Of a stretch of 49,861 nt of DNA, positions 1 through 9,203 are shown in pieces (positions within the stretch are counted from its first letter, which is position 1; every line of letters begins with the position of its first letter). The stretch is from Halomonas halmophila (lineage in GTDB: Bacteria > Pseudomonadota > Gammaproteobacteria > Pseudomonadales > Halomonadaceae), in NCBI RefSeq assembly GCF_006540005.1, contig NZ_BJOC01000004.1:1-49861 (forward strand), given 5' to 3'. The notes beneath the pieces are model-generated. The model was not told the DNA's origin, ran no database searches, and worked only from the letters and a program-made list of their open reading frames with translations. A program made the translations under genes and the position numbers.

Positions 1-905
1 TGCCCGACCTGATTTATACCCCCAGTGATGGCCAGGATGCGGGAGAACCCCGAACAGTAAGCTTCGGGCCCATCGAGCCGCTGGTGGACATCTCGACGTC
101 GCGTCCACCCGACCAACCGGGTGGTGACCCGCTGGAGGAATGGCCTTTCGACCGGGATCCTGGCATCTATGCCGATCCAATAGTCGCCAACGTCGCCAGT
201 GCTCAGAATGATCTGTCCAGCACGGCCAGCCTGATGTCGGATATCAACACGGGGCAGGGTGTCAGGCATCCGCTGATGACGGCAGTCGATGCGATTCAGT
301 CGCTGGGTGGCACCTCGGATCTACAGAGTCAGGCACTGTATGGCAACGACGCCAGTGTCGAGGCGCGCGGCGCCGTGCTTGCCGCCGTCGATAATGTTGG
401 CTTCGAGCCTCTATCCGGTGGACAGATCTTCGCGGCCAGCGACTTTGATGAGCGCTTGAAGGCTTTGTTTGATGCTGGCTGGCAGCAGCAGGGTGACGAG
501 TTGATTACCGAACGTGGGGAAAGCCTGCGGTTTGTCGCCTTCCGGAGTGAAAATGGCTGGGTCGTCCAGGCTTCCGCGATGACGCCAAGCGGCAACCTGC
601 TGGGTATAGACGCGATTCACGTGCAGGGCAACGCGGATGTCTCGGCAGAGTTTGACGCCAATGGCATCGCGCTTTTGACCCTTGATGAAGCGTATGGCAA
701 TTCGCAGCTTGAGATTGGCATGGCGAATGGATATAGCACACTCATCTCGCTTGATCTGTCAGTCGATGGTCAGGGGGACGCGTCCGGTGTGAGTGCCAGC
801 GAGGTAATCGGTCACACCTTTACCGCCCAGACGGAACGACTGGTATTTGCCCGCAATGCCGAGGCATCGAGACTCATGAATGCAGTATCCAGGGGAATGC
901 TATGA
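1..905 (+). CDS. C-terminal part of a large protein, 5' end outside window
   Basis: The reading frame is open from base 3 to the TGA at 903-905, with no stop between the window edge and the GTG at 84, so the gene very likely starts upstream and only its last ~300 residues are seen. I do not recognise a domain. The visible part has no cysteine, is rich in Asp, Ser, Ala and Gly, and has a Pro/Asp/Gly linker (residues like RPPDQPGGDP) before a predicted globular part. That composition fits an exported or surface protein. Its stop overlaps the start of the TolC-type gene (ATGA), so the two are translationally coupled, which suggests a substrate or partner of type I secretion. No RTX nonapeptides are visible here. 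Function is inference only. Confidence 0.6.
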   Translation, partial: PDLIYTPSDGQDAGEPRTVSFGPIEPLVDISTSRPPDQPGGDPLEEWPFDRDPGIYADPIVANVASAQNDLSSTASLMSDINTGQGVRHPLMTAVDAIQSLGGTSDLQSQALYGNDASVEARGAVLAAVDNVGFEPLSGGQIFAASDFDERLKALFDAGWQQQGDELITERGESLRFVAFRSENGWVVQASAMTPSGNLLGIDAIHVQGNADVSAEFDANGIALLTLDEAYGNSQLEIGMANGYSTLISLDLSVDGQGDASGVSASEVIGHTFTAQTERLVFARNAEASRLMNAVSRGML

Positions 906-2488
906 AGCTAGCTGGTCATCGTGGAATGGCGCAGAAGAACACGTCGATGAAACCATTACGGCAGAGTCTGGCGCTTGGACCGCTGGGCATGATGCTACTG
1001 GTGGTTTCCGGTTGTTCGATTAATCCCCAGCCACTGACCCAGGCTGAGATGGATGAATTTGCGGCTGACAAGCAGAGTCGGATGATCTCCGATGAGCAGG
1101 TGCCGGTGACGCAAAGCATCGATCTTTATGAAGCAATAGCTCGGGCACTGAAGTACAACCTCGACCATCGCCTGGAAGTGGCGGATCGCCGCTTGCGCAA
1201 CGCCGAGTTCGAGGAGGCAGAAGTCGACATGCTGCCCGAGCTGGTGGCCAAGGCCAACTGGTCGGATCGGAATAATGATCCCTTTTCGACCTCCATCACT
1301 GAAGAAGGCAGCTTGGAAAATTCCCTGGCGTCAACTTCGGCAGACCCGGGAAGCACATCCGGAAGCCTTGAATTGACCTGGGACATTCTGGATTTTGGGC
1401 TTTCCTATTATCGGGCCAAGCAGGCCGGCGACAAGTTTTTCATTGCCGAAGAGCAGCGCCGCTCTACGGTCAACCGCCTGCTGGAAGACGTGCGCACCGC
1501 CTACTGGCGTACCGTTGCGGCCGAGCGCCATCTGGACGAGCTGAAGCGGTTGGAGCGTAGAACACAGAACGCACTGGAGGCGGCGCGGCAGCAGGTCCGG
1601 CAAGGGGAAGGCGGACGATTGGAGGCTTTGCGCTACCAGCGTGAGATGCTGGATACGCTCAAGACCGCCAAGGAGCTGCGCCGTGACCTCTTTGTCGCCA
1701 AGAATCAGCTGGCGGCGTTGATGAACCTCCCGCAGGGACAGGAATTCTCGGTGGTGATGCCTCGGCATCCCGAGCTGCAGACTCCGATTACGACCCTGTC
1801 GCCCGAGGCCATGACCGAAGCTGCCTTGCGCAACCGGCCAGAAATGCGAGAGGTGGCCTATCGCCTGCGGATCAACAAGCAAGAGGAAAAGGCTACTGTT
1901 CTGGAAATGTTGCCCTCCATTCGCGGCTATCTGGGCGCCAACTTCGACACTAACGACTTTCTCGTCAACCAAAACTGGACGGGCTGGGGGGCTCGAGTGT
2001 CATGGGATCTGATGAGCCTGGCGCAGTATCCTGCCCGCCAGCAGGCCGTCGAGTATCAGGGCAAGCTGCTTGATGCTCGAGCCCTGGCACTGACTCAGTC
2101 CATCGCCACGCAGGTTTATGTGGCCCACAAGCGCTTCACCAGCTTGCAGGATGAGGTGGAGATCGCCGAGGAGTACCACGAGACCTCGCAACGTATTTTC
2201 GCGCAAGCTCGCAACGAGTATGAAGCGGGTTTCGGTTCGCAGCGTGAAATGGTGCGTGAACAGTTGAAGGCCATTCTGGCTTCGCTGCGTTTCGATGCTA
2301 CCTATGCCGAGATGCAGGGTGCCTTCGCCAATGTTCACGCTGCTATGGGGCTCAATGCGTATGATGGCGAGATGAGCGGGCAGGAGTCTCTGAAGGAGAT
2401 CGAGGCGGCACTGCGTGACCTCTGGCGCGAGCGTGGTGACATGGTTCAGACCAGCCGGAGCACATCAGCCACGAGGGTTACGGGGTAG
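902..2488 (+). CDS. TolC/OprM-family outer-membrane lipoprotein
   Basis: 528 residues. The ATG at 902 overlaps the upstream stop and is preceded by AGGGG at 891-895. A second Met (codon 16, base 947) gives a more typical signal peptide. The hydrophobic segment ends in a lipobox VSGC with Cys38, so the mature protein should be lipid-anchored at the outer membrane, as in OprM. The remainder is the two-repeat helical outer membrane efflux protein fold: long coiled helices (around residues 185-270 and 410-500) and strands such as WDILDFGLSYY and WGARVSWDLMSL. Family members form trimeric tunnels for type I secretion or efflux. The coupled upstream gene and the absence of adjacent RND genes favour a role in protein export. 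Base composition looks a little less GC-rich than the window as a whole. Confidence 0.85.
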   Translation: MKLAGHRGMAQKNTSMKPLRQSLALGPLGMMLLVVSGCSINPQPLTQAEMDEFAADKQSRMISDEQVPVTQSIDLYEAIARALKYNLDHRLEVADRRLRNAEFEEAEVDMLPELVAKANWSDRNNDPFSTSITEEGSLENSLASTSADPGSTSGSLELTWDILDFGLSYYRAKQAGDKFFIAEEQRRSTVNRLLEDVRTAYWRTVAAERHLDELKRLERRTQNALEAARQQVRQGEGGRLEALRYQREMLDTLKTAKELRRDLFVAKNQLAALMNLPQGQEFSVVMPRHPELQTPITTLSPEAMTEAALRNRPEMREVAYRLRINKQEEKATVLEMLPSIRGYLGANFDTNDFLVNQNWTGWGARVSWDLMSLAQYPARQQAVEYQGKLLDARALALTQSIATQVYVAHKRFTSLQDEVEIAEEYHETSQRIFAQARNEYEAGFGSQREMVREQLKAILASLRFDATYAEMQGAFANVHAAMGLNAYDGEMSGQESLKEIEAALRDLWRERGDMVQTSRSTSATRVTG

Positions 2489-2525
2489 TTGGAGGATGGG
2501 GCGCACCTGATAGCGCCGGCCGGAT

Positions 2526-2561
2526 ATCGCCAGGGCTGTTTCAGCTCTGGCGATCTTGTTT
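2526..2561 (+). terminator. Intrinsic terminator after the TolC-type gene
   Basis: A 12-bp stem (2526-2537 with 2543-2554, one G-T wobble) closes a 5-base loop and is followed by CTTGTTT. It lies 38 bases past the stop and should end the partial-gene/TolC transcript. The T-tract is interrupted. Confidence 0.6.
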
Positions 2562-2657
2562 GTGAGCCCCAGTGCGCCATGGCCATATAACGCGATCACG
2601 GCGATTGAAGCAGTCGCCGTCATTGATTCAGTGGTCAAAGTGCCTTTAAATCCTCAT

Positions 2658-2694
2658 GGCATGTCGAGGATGGCGTTCGAGCGCCTGACATGCC
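2658..2694 (+). other. Inverted repeat in the tusA-like leader
   Basis: GGCATGTC (2658-2665) and GACATGCC (2687-2694) are exact inverted copies enclosing a small GGCG/CGCC stem. It ends 24 bases before the ATG of the tusA-like gene. It could be an operator or a leader hairpin. Nothing else is evident between 2562 and 2718. Confidence 0.35.
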
Positions 2695-2718
2695 TCAGTC
2701 AACCGCCCGGGAGACACT

Positions 2719-2967
2719 ATGACGCTGCAAGCTGATGATGTGCTGGATGCACGAGGTCTTGCCTGTCCATTACCGTTGCTCAAGGCCAAGCAGGCCCTGG
2801 CGGGGATGCAAGCGGGTGCGCTGCTGGAAGTCAGGGCCACCGATGCAGGCTCCTGGCGAGACTTCGAGTCGTTCATCGCGCAGAGCTTGCATCAGATGCC
2901 CGCCCGAGAGGTGCGTGGCGACGTCTATTACTATTGGATCCGCAAAGTGGGGGAGCACGCCCGATGA
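2719..2967 (+). CDS. TusA-family sulfurtransferase-like protein
   Basis: 82 residues, the usual size for the family. The signature CPxP motif is present as ACPLP with Cys16, followed by LLKAKQAL, then the family's beta-alpha-beta core. TusA proteins carry persulfide sulfur on this Cys and hand it to acceptors, for example in tRNA 2-thiouridine synthesis. This paralogue sits directly before a permease gene with which it overlaps by ATGA. That pairing (SirA/TusA-like plus PerM) recurs in gammaproteobacteria. The start is supported by GGGAG about 8 bases upstream. It is not possible to say from sequence whether it is the true TusA or another family member. Confidence 0.8.
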   Translation: MTLQADDVLDARGLACPLPLLKAKQALAGMQAGALLEVRATDAGSWRDFESFIAQSLHQMPAREVRGDVYYYWIRKVGEHAR

Positions 2968-4064
2968 CCCTGAAGTCGCTGTTCCGTGGGTGGGTAGAGC
3001 GCTACTTCTCCGACGAGGAAGCCGTCATTCTGTTGCTGGTGCTGGCCTTAGGCTTTGCCGTGGTCATATGGCTGGGACAGATGCTGGCCCCCTTCCTGAC
3101 GGCCCTGGTCATTGCCTTCCTGCTGCAGGGGGCGGTGAACGGCCTGACACGGCGCCGTGTGCCGCAGATGCTGGCGGTGCTCATCGTCTACCTGGGGTTT
3201 CTGGGCGTGCTGTTGGCGATGGCGCTGGTCCTGTTACCGCTGATCTGGAACCAGCTGGTCAATCTGTTGCAGGAAACACCACGCATGTTCGCCAGCGGGC
3301 AGTCGCTGCTGGATGACCTTCAGGCTCGATATCCACAACTGGTGACTCCCGACCAGATTCAATCGTGGATCGGCATGGCTGGCAGGGAAATGACGCAGCT
3401 GGGCCAGCGGGCCCTGTCATTGTCGCTGTCGTCGCTTGGCAATGTACTGTCGTTGATCGTCTATCTGGTGCTGGTGCCGATTCTGGTCTTCTTCATGCTC
3501 AAGGACCGCGACCGTCTGGTGGGCTTTACGGTGTCGCTTCTACCGCAGAACCGCAAGTTGATGACGCGCATCTGGGAGGAAATGGATGACCAGATCGCCA
3601 ATTATGTGCGTGGCAAGTTCATCGAGATCATCATCGTCGGCGGTGTCGCCTTCTTTACCTTCATCTGCTTCGGTCTGCCGTATTCGGCCCTGCTGGCCGT
3701 GCTGGTCGGACTCTCGGTGCTGGTGCCCTATATCGGGGCGGCGGTGGCCACGCTGCCCGTGGCGGCAGTAGCAGGCTTTCATTTCGGCATCAGTGATCAG
3801 TTTGCTTATGTCCTGGTGGCCTATGGTGTGATCCAGGCACTGGATGGCAATGTGTTGGTGCCGGTACTGTTCTCCGAAGCGGTCAACCTTCACCCGGTGT
3901 CGATCATTCTGGCCGTGCTGTTCTTCGGCGGCATCTGGGGCTTTTGGGGCATCTTCTTTGCCATTCCCCTGGCGACCCTGCTCAAGGCACTGGTCTATGC
4001 CTGGCCGAGAGGCATTCAGCAGCATCGCGAAGATGCATCGCTGGAGCAGCCGGTTGAGCCCTGA
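2964..4064 (+). CDS. AI-2E/PerM-family membrane permease
   Basis: 366 residues from the ATG at 2964, which overlaps the tusA-like stop. An earlier TTG at 2934 lies inside that gene and is unlikely. The protein has about eight membrane segments: an N-terminal pair near residues 20-60, another near 65-95, then a cluster from about 145 to 350 with the family's glycine-rich C-terminal helices (FGGIWGFWGIFFAIPLATL). Family members are proposed to export small molecules such as autoinducer-2 or to act as Na+/H+ antiporters, the latter described in halophiles. The substrate here is unknown. The gene ends 51 bases before the stop of convergent bcp. Confidence 0.85.
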   Translation: MTLKSLFRGWVERYFSDEEAVILLLVLALGFAVVIWLGQMLAPFLTALVIAFLLQGAVNGLTRRRVPQMLAVLIVYLGFLGVLLAMALVLLPLIWNQLVNLLQETPRMFASGQSLLDDLQARYPQLVTPDQIQSWIGMAGREMTQLGQRALSLSLSSLGNVLSLIVYLVLVPILVFFMLKDRDRLVGFTVSLLPQNRKLMTRIWEEMDDQIANYVRGKFIEIIIVGGVAFFTFICFGLPYSALLAVLVGLSVLVPYIGAAVATLPVAAVAGFHFGISDQFAYVLVAYGVIQALDGNVLVPVLFSEAVNLHPVSIILAVLFFGGIWGFWGIFFAIPLATLLKALVYAWPRGIQQHREDASLEQPVEP

Positions 4065-4117
4065 AGCGGGCTCGACCACCCCGCCAGCGGGGCAGTCTGG
4101 CGGGGCAGGGGAGTGGG

Positions 4118-4594
4118 TCATTCGCCGACGTGCAGAGCCTGAGCCGCTTCGAGCACTTCGTCGACATGGCCCTTGACCTTGACGCCTCGCCATTCGCGCG
4201 CCAGCTTGCCCTCGGTGTCGATCAGGAAGGTGCTGCGCTCGATACCCAGATGCTCCTTGCCATAGAGTTTCTTGAGTTTGATGACACCGAACAGCTGACA
4301 GACAGTCTCATCCTTGTCGGAAATCAACGCGAAGTTGAATCCCTGTTTGGCCTTGAAGTTCTCCTGGGCGCGAATGCCGTCCCGGGAAACGCCGATGATC
4401 ACCGTATTGGCGGCGTCGAAGGAAGCCTTGTGGTCGCGAAAATCACCGCCTTCGGTGGTGCAGCCAGGGGTATTGGCACGAGGGTAGAAGTAGACCACGA
4501 CCTGCTGGCCGCGCAGCGCCGAAAGGGTCAATTCGGTGCCGCCGGTGGCGGTGGCGGTGAAATCGGGAACGGTGTGACCGAGGCTGATGCTCAT
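4118..4594 (-). CDS. bcp: Peroxiredoxin Bcp/PrxQ
   Basis: 158 residues starting at the ATG at 4594, which has AGGAG a few bases upstream. Thioredoxin fold with the peroxidatic motif NTPGCTTEGGDFRD (Cys45) and downstream Arg in the IERSTFLID segment. Bcp reduces hydroperoxides using thioredoxin. In E. coli Bcp the second, resolving cysteine is at position 50; here residue 50 is Gly. The only other Cys is Cys99 (ETVCQLFG). The protein is therefore either a 1-Cys type or uses Cys99. A good promoter lies upstream (4632-4660). The gene is transcribed away from dapA, an arrangement common in gammaproteobacteria. Confidence 0.92.
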   Translation of the reverse strand: MSISLGHTVPDFTATATGGTELTLSALRGQQVVVYFYPRANTPGCTTEGGDFRDHKASFDAANTVIIGVSRDGIRAQENFKAKQGFNFALISDKDETVCQLFGVIKLKKLYGKEHLGIERSTFLIDTEGKLAREWRGVKVKGHVDEVLEAAQALHVGE

Positions 4595-4631
4595 GGTGTC
4601 TCCTGATGGAATGTGTCGAGTGATGCGGAGG

Positions 4632-4660
4632 ATTACACGCAACCCGGAGCAAACTGTAAA
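4632..4660 (-). promoter_or_regulatory. Sigma-70 promoter of bcp
   Basis: On the minus strand TTTACA (4655-4660) is followed after exactly 17 bases by TGTAAT (4632-4637), giving a leader of roughly 30 bases before the bcp start. Confidence 0.6.
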
Positions 4661-4771
4661 GTCGCTGCTGTACAGGCCCTGGCGGCCTGAGTACCATTTA
4701 GGATTTGTCGGCAAGACATCGACCGGGCGCCAGCCCGCGTATCACCAGGCAGGCCGGGAGGATGATAGAAG

Positions 4772-5656
4772 ATGATCACGGGTAGCATCGTCGCGCTGGC
4801 GACACCGATGAAGGCGAGTGGTGAAATCGACTGGGAGGCGCTGCGCCGTCTGGTTCACTTTCATCTCGACAATGGCACGGATGGAATTGTCGCGGCCGGC
4901 ACTACGGGCGAGCCGACGACCATGTCATTCGCCGAGCATTTTGACGTGATTCGCGCTGTGGTGCAGGAAGTTGGCGGCCGGGTGCCGGTGATTGCCGGCA
5001 CCGGCTCGAACAACACCACCGAGGCGGTCGAACTGACGCGCTATGCCAAGGAGGTCGGCGCCGACTATTGCCTGACGGTCGCGCCCTACTACAACAAGCC
5101 GACCCAGGAAGGGCTCTATCAGCACTTCAAGTCGATTGCCGAGACCAGTGATCTGCCGGTCATTCTCTACAATGTGCCTGGTCGCACCTGCTCGGATATC
5201 TATAACGAGACCGTGCTGCGCCTGGCGGAGGTCGACAACATCGTCGGCCTCAAGGATGCCACGGGCAACCTGGAACGTGCCGAGGATCTGATCGCGCGTC
5301 TCAAGGGCTCCGACTTCATGCTCTACTCCGGTGATGATGGTACGGCCTGTGACTTCATGCTGATGGGCGGGCATGGCGATATCTCGGTGACCGCCAATGT
5401 GGCTCCCCGGGCCATGCATGACCTGTGCGCAGCCGCCGTGGCCGGCGAGACCGACAAGGCCCACCAGATCAACACGCGTCTGATGCCGTTGCATACCTAT
5501 CTGGGCATCGAGGCCAACCCGATTCCGGTCAAGTGGGCCCTCAATCGCATGGGGCTGGTCGAGCCCGGCATTCGCCTGCCGTTGACCTGGCTTTCCGAGA
5601 AATATCATTCCACTGTCAGCGAAGCCCTGCAGCTGGCAGGCCTGATAGAAGACTGA
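4772..5656 (+). CDS. dapA: 4-hydroxy-tetrahydrodipicolinate synthase
   Basis: 294 residues, close to E. coli DapA. It condenses pyruvate with aspartate semialdehyde, the first committed step to diaminopimelate and lysine. Catalytic residues fall at the canonical positions: Schiff-base Lys161 (GLKDATG), Tyr133 (LYNVPGRT) and the Thr44-Thr45 pair (AGTTGEPTT). Start ATG 4772 follows GGGAGG. It is followed 45 bases later by bamC, the conserved dapA-bamC arrangement, and probably begins a unit running to purC. Confidence 0.97.
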   Translation: MITGSIVALATPMKASGEIDWEALRRLVHFHLDNGTDGIVAAGTTGEPTTMSFAEHFDVIRAVVQEVGGRVPVIAGTGSNNTTEAVELTRYAKEVGADYCLTVAPYYNKPTQEGLYQHFKSIAETSDLPVILYNVPGRTCSDIYNETVLRLAEVDNIVGLKDATGNLERAEDLIARLKGSDFMLYSGDDGTACDFMLMGGHGDISVTANVAPRAMHDLCAAAVAGETDKAHQINTRLMPLHTYLGIEANPIPVKWALNRMGLVEPGIRLPLTWLSEKYHSTVSEALQLAGLIED

Positions 5657-5701
5657 GTGGTGGCCGCGGCCATCTTTGATGACATGACGCAAGGTGGATG
5701 C

Positions 5702-6676
5702 ATGAACGCTGCGCTGAAATGGATGCCGCTGGTCGCCGCTCTGGCACTGGCGGGTTGCGCTCGAGAAGGCTACTACGATAACCGTAGTGTCGACTATGCC
5801 AAGGCCGAGGAAAGCGAGCCCCTGGTGCTGCCCGATACGCGCAATACGCGCCGTTATCGCGATAGCATGCCGGTCCCCGAGGTTCCCGGTAACTTCGTCT
5901 CTCAGGGCGAGGACTTCGATGCGCCGCCACCGCGCCCACTCAATGCCGGCAGTGGCGTGTCTGCCGGTGAGGTGGCGCTGCGTGAAGCCGGTGACCAGCG
6001 GTGGCTGGTAGTGGGCGCCTCACCCGGCGTGGTCTGGTCGGAGCTGGAAGACTTCGTGGCCACGCGTGGCTTGCAGGTGCTGTCGCGCAACCAGCAGCGT
6101 GGCGTGATCGAGACAGCACAGGGGCGTATCGCGGTCAGCTCGGGTCTGCAACCCGGCGAGAGTGAAGTGCGTTGCGAACGAGGTGGCATGCCGGAAGAAG
6201 GCTGCCTGAAAGCCATCGAACGGCGCTTCGAGCAGCGCAGCAACCTGGCCAGTGCGACCGCATCGGGCCTTGCCACTCAGGGCCAGATGAATCAGCAGAG
6301 GCAGCCGCCGCGTCTCGAGCAGCAAGACGGGGAGTGGCAATTGATGGTGCCCTTCGGCCTGCAGCGCGCCTGGGCCGAACTGAGTGCTCAGCTCGAGTCC
6401 GACTTCGCCATGCAAGGGCGCCGTGAGTTGGTCGAGCAGGATATTGCGTCGCACACCTTCCTGGTGGATTATCTGTTGCTCAGTGAACGCAGCCGAGGCT
6501 TCTGGAGCTCGATGGCCTCCCTGGACTTCAGCGAGAACATGACACGGGTTCGTCTGACCCTGAGTCGCCAGGCTGATGGACAGACCCTGGTCAGGGCGCA
6601 TGCCGCCGACGATGGTGATCTGCAGGACAATGACGCCCGTGAACTGCTGGAACGCGTGGGAGGCCTGCTGCGCTGA
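5702..6676 (+). CDS. bamC: Outer-membrane assembly lipoprotein BamC
   Basis: 324 residues from ATG 5702 (AAGGTGG upstream). A frame extends back to the dapA stop but would bury the signal peptide. The N-terminus MNAALKWMPLVAALALAGC is a lipoprotein signal with lipobox LAGC. Then comes the extended N-terminal segment with the KAEESEPLVLPDTRNTRRY pattern (BamD-binding region in the family), followed by two helix-grip domains (about residues 90-190 and 200-320). BamC is an accessory member of the BAM complex that inserts beta-barrels. Its stop overlaps the next start (TGATG). Confidence 0.93.
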   Translation: MNAALKWMPLVAALALAGCAREGYYDNRSVDYAKAEESEPLVLPDTRNTRRYRDSMPVPEVPGNFVSQGEDFDAPPPRPLNAGSGVSAGEVALREAGDQRWLVVGASPGVVWSELEDFVATRGLQVLSRNQQRGVIETAQGRIAVSSGLQPGESEVRCERGGMPEEGCLKAIERRFEQRSNLASATASGLATQGQMNQQRQPPRLEQQDGEWQLMVPFGLQRAWAELSAQLESDFAMQGRRELVEQDIASHTFLVDYLLLSERSRGFWSSMASLDFSENMTRVRLTLSRQADGQTLVRAHAADDGDLQDNDARELLERVGGLLR

Positions 6677-7467
6677 TGGGTGTGCCGCTCGAGGAGGCGG
6701 GCCGCTTATGCTTTGCGTCACTGGGCAGTGGCAGCAAGGGCAATGCCACCCTGGTCAGCGATGGCGAGACGCATCTACTGATCGATTGTGGCTTCGGTCT
6801 CAAGGAAGTCGAGCGGCGCCTGGGACGACTGGGCTTGCATCCACGCCAACTCGATGCCCTGCTGGTAACCCATGAGCATGGTGATCATCTGCGCGGTGTC
6901 GGCCCTCTGGCTAGAAAGCATGACGTGCCGGTCTACATGACGCCCGGCACCTGGATGGCCGGACGCACCGGTGAGTTGCCCCGGCGTGTCTGGATCACGC
7001 CGCAGTCGCCGCTACATATCAAGGGGATCGAAATCGACCCGGTTACGGTGCCGCATGATGCGCGCGAGCCCGTGCAGTTTCGACTGACGGCCGGTGATCG
7101 TCGGCTCGGCCTGTTGACCGATCTCGGTTACCCCAGCCACCACGTGGTGGAAGCCTTCCAGGGTTGCGATGCCCTGGTGCTCGAGTGCAATCACGATGTT
7201 CACCTGCTCGAGACCGGCCCCTATCCGCCCAGCCTCAAGCGGCGTGTCGCCGGGCGCTGGGGGCACCTGGCCAATGAGCAGGCGGCCTGGTTGCTGCAAA
7301 GGCTCGGTCTGGAGCGTCTGCAGCACATCGTCTGTTCGCATCTTTCCGAGCACAACAATCGCCCCGAACTGGCCCGGCAGGCGCTGGATCCGCTGCTCGA
7401 CGGCGACGCCTCGCGGCTGACGGTGGCCGCCCAGGAAGCCGGCCTGGACTGGCGGGTGATCCGCTGA
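6676..7467 (+). CDS. Metallo-beta-lactamase-fold hydrolase, YycJ/WalJ-like
   Basis: 263 residues; ATG 6676 overlaps the bamC stop. Metal-binding motif THEHGDH (His66, His68, Asp70, His71), with further ligands in the DLGYPS and CSHLSEHN segments. The N-terminal [15 protein letters not shown] segment is typical of the YycJ branch, which includes predicted exonucleases or phosphodiesterases of unsettled substrate. Wedged between bamC and purC, a frequent gammaproteobacterial order. No membrane or secretion signal, so cytoplasmic. Confidence 0.88.
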   Translation: MGVPLEEAGRLCFASLGSGSKGNATLVSDGETHLLIDCGFGLKEVERRLGRLGLHPRQLDALLVTHEHGDHLRGVGPLARKHDVPVYMTPGTWMAGRTGELPRRVWITPQSPLHIKGIEIDPVTVPHDAREPVQFRLTAGDRRLGLLTDLGYPSHHVVEAFQGCDALVLECNHDVHLLETGPYPPSLKRRVAGRWGHLANEQAAWLLQRLGLERLQHIVCSHLSEHNNRPELARQALDPLLDGDASRLTVAAQEAGLDWRVIR

Positions 7468-7549
7468 ATCGACGACACTGCGCGATGCCGCGAGCGGCGG
7501 CGTCGGCGCCATCTTCTGGTTATTTCTCCTTTGTGCCCCGGAGGCTCCC

Positions 7550-8263
7550 ATGGACAAGCAGCAAGAACTCTATGCCGGCAAGGCCAAGTCGGTCTACACC
7601 ACGGACGACCCCGATCGTCTGATCCTGCACTTTCGTGACGATACCAGCGCTTTCGACGGCGAGCGCATGGAATCACTGGAGCGCAAGGGGAAGGTCAACA
7701 ATCGCTTCAATGCCTTCATCATGGAGAAGCTGCAGGAAGCGGGCATCCCCACGCATTACGAGCGCCTGTTGTCCGACACCGAGTGCGTGGTCAAGAAGCT
7801 GGACATGCTGCCGGTCGAGTGTGTGATCCGCAATATCGCCGCCGGTGGCCTGGTCAAGCGTCTCGGGGTGGAAGAGGGCAGCGACCTGGCACCGCCGACC
7901 TTCGAGCTCTTCCTCAAGAACGATGCGTTGCATGACCCGATGGTCAACGAGGCTCTGGCCGAGACCTTCGGCTGGGCGACTGCCGAACAGCTGGCCGAGA
8001 TGAAGTCGCTGACCTATCGGGTCAATGACGTGCTCAAGCAGTTGTTCGCTGCCGGCGATCTGCTGCTGGTGGACTACAAACTGGAGTTCGGCCTCTTTCA
8101 TGGCGGCATCGTGCTGGGCGACGAGTTCTCGCCGGATGGTTGCCGCCTGTGGGATGCCAATACCCGGGAAAAGCTCGATAAGGATCGTTTCCGCCAGGGG
8201 CTGGGCGGTGTCATCGAAGCCTACGAGGAAGTCGGCAAGCGCATTGGCGTCGATTTTTCCTGA
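7550..8263 (+). CDS. purC: SAICAR synthetase
   Basis: 237 residues, exactly the E. coli length. It catalyses ATP-dependent joining of CAIR with aspartate in purine synthesis. Hallmarks: YAGKAKSVY near the N-terminus, [33 protein letters not shown], and [12 protein letters not shown] near the C-terminus. Start ATG 7550 follows CGGAGG. It lies 82 bases after the hydrolase and ends a co-directional run from dapA. An upstream GC-rich hairpin (about 7482-7500) could partly separate it. Confidence 0.97.
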   Translation: MDKQQELYAGKAKSVYTTDDPDRLILHFRDDTSAFDGERMESLERKGKVNNRFNAFIMEKLQEAGIPTHYERLLSDTECVVKKLDMLPVECVIRNIAAGGLVKRLGVEEGSDLAPPTFELFLKNDALHDPMVNEALAETFGWATAEQLAEMKSLTYRVNDVLKQLFAAGDLLLVDYKLEFGLFHGGIVLGDEFSPDGCRLWDANTREKLDKDRFRQGLGGVIEAYEEVGKRIGVDFS

Positions 8264-8285
8264 GGCGACCGAGACGTTCGTGCAG

Positions 8286-8305
8286 AAGGGCCCTGCGGGG
8301 CCCTT
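8286..8305 (+). terminator. Hairpin after purC
   Basis: Perfect 8-bp stem AAGGGCCC/GGGCCCTT (8286-8293, 8298-8305) with a TGCG loop, 22 bases past the purC stop. There is no clean T-tract on either strand, so termination is probable but unproven. It sits between convergent purC and trmO and could serve both. Confidence 0.5.
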
Positions 8306-8382
8306 CGTCGTGTCTGCTCCCGGACTATCGCAGTGGACGGTCGAGTGACCTGGTTCGCGGGGCTCTCCGTCGTTGCTGTCTC

Positions 8383-9111
8383 CTACACCATCACGATCTC
8401 GACGACCTCCAGCCGCGTCAGGCCTTGCTCGTTGGTCACGGCGCGAAAACGCACATCCACGTCGCGCAGGCGCACGCCGTAGGTGCGCTCCTCGCCGCCG
8501 CGTCGGTAGGCGGGGCGGGGGTCCTGGCCGAGCACCTGCTGAATCAGCTCGCCCAGCGAGGTGGCGTCGGGCCGAGCCGCCAGGGCGGCCCGGGCGCTGG
8601 AGTTGAAGCGCACGGGCAGGAGGTCGGGCGCCGCGGGCGCGAAGCCGGCGCGTGCCGCCGGGCGAGATTCCGCCCAGGGCAGGTAGGGCTTGATATCCAG
8701 CACCGGGGTGCCGTCCACCAGATCGGCACCGCGCAGATGCAGGCACACGCCATCCGTGGTATCCAGGTGAGCCAGTTCCACCAGTGATTGTCCCAGGCGG
8801 TTGGGACGGTGGGTGCTGCGGCTGGCGAAGACGCCGATGCGGGCATTGCCGCCCAGGCGTGGCGGTCGTACCAGTGGCGTCCAGCGCTGGGGGCTCAGGT
8901 GAAAGAGGAAGGTGAGCCACAGGTGGCTGAAGGCCTCGAGACCACGCACGGTCAGGGGGTCATCATAGGGCGGGGTCAGAATCAGGGTGGCTCGGGCTGC
9001 ATCCGCCAGGCCCGGCTGACGCGGTATGCCGAACTTGTCGGGAAAGTCACTGCTTATGTGACCGATCGGCGTCAGCTCGACGCTGCGGTCCGGGGGGCAA
9101 GGGGAAGTCAT
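8383..9111 (-). CDS. trmO: tRNA (N6-threonylcarbamoyladenosine(37)-N6)-methyltransferase TrmO
   Basis: 242 residues, near the 235 of E. coli TrmO. N-terminal UPF0066/TsaA domain with IGHISSDFPDKFGIPRQPG, GVFASRSTHRPNRLGQS and DIKPYLPWAES, followed by the C-terminal YaeB-like domain with QVLGQDPRPAYRR. It methylates t6A37 of tRNA-Thr(GGU) using S-adenosylmethionine. Transcribed divergently from the GNAT gene and convergent with purC. Confidence 0.93.
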   Translation of the reverse strand: MTSPCPPDRSVELTPIGHISSDFPDKFGIPRQPGLADAARATLILTPPYDDPLTVRGLEAFSHLWLTFLFHLSPQRWTPLVRPPRLGGNARIGVFASRSTHRPNRLGQSLVELAHLDTTDGVCLHLRGADLVDGTPVLDIKPYLPWAESRPAARAGFAPAAPDLLPVRFNSSARAALAARPDATSLGELIQQVLGQDPRPAYRRGGEERTYGVRLRDVDVRFRAVTNEQGLTRLEVVEIVMV

Positions 9112-9203
9112 GCTGAGTGTCGCCCTGTGTCGCGTCCGGGGGTTGGCCCGAGTCTCGGGTTTATGTAGCCTTTCGGCGGTTTCATCATCTCAGGAAGTGC
9201 CGT

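Noticed and set aside
4118..4714. Longer Bcp start at 4714
   Set aside because: The added 40 residues overlap the mapped promoter elements and are absent from the family; ATG 4594 has AGGAG.
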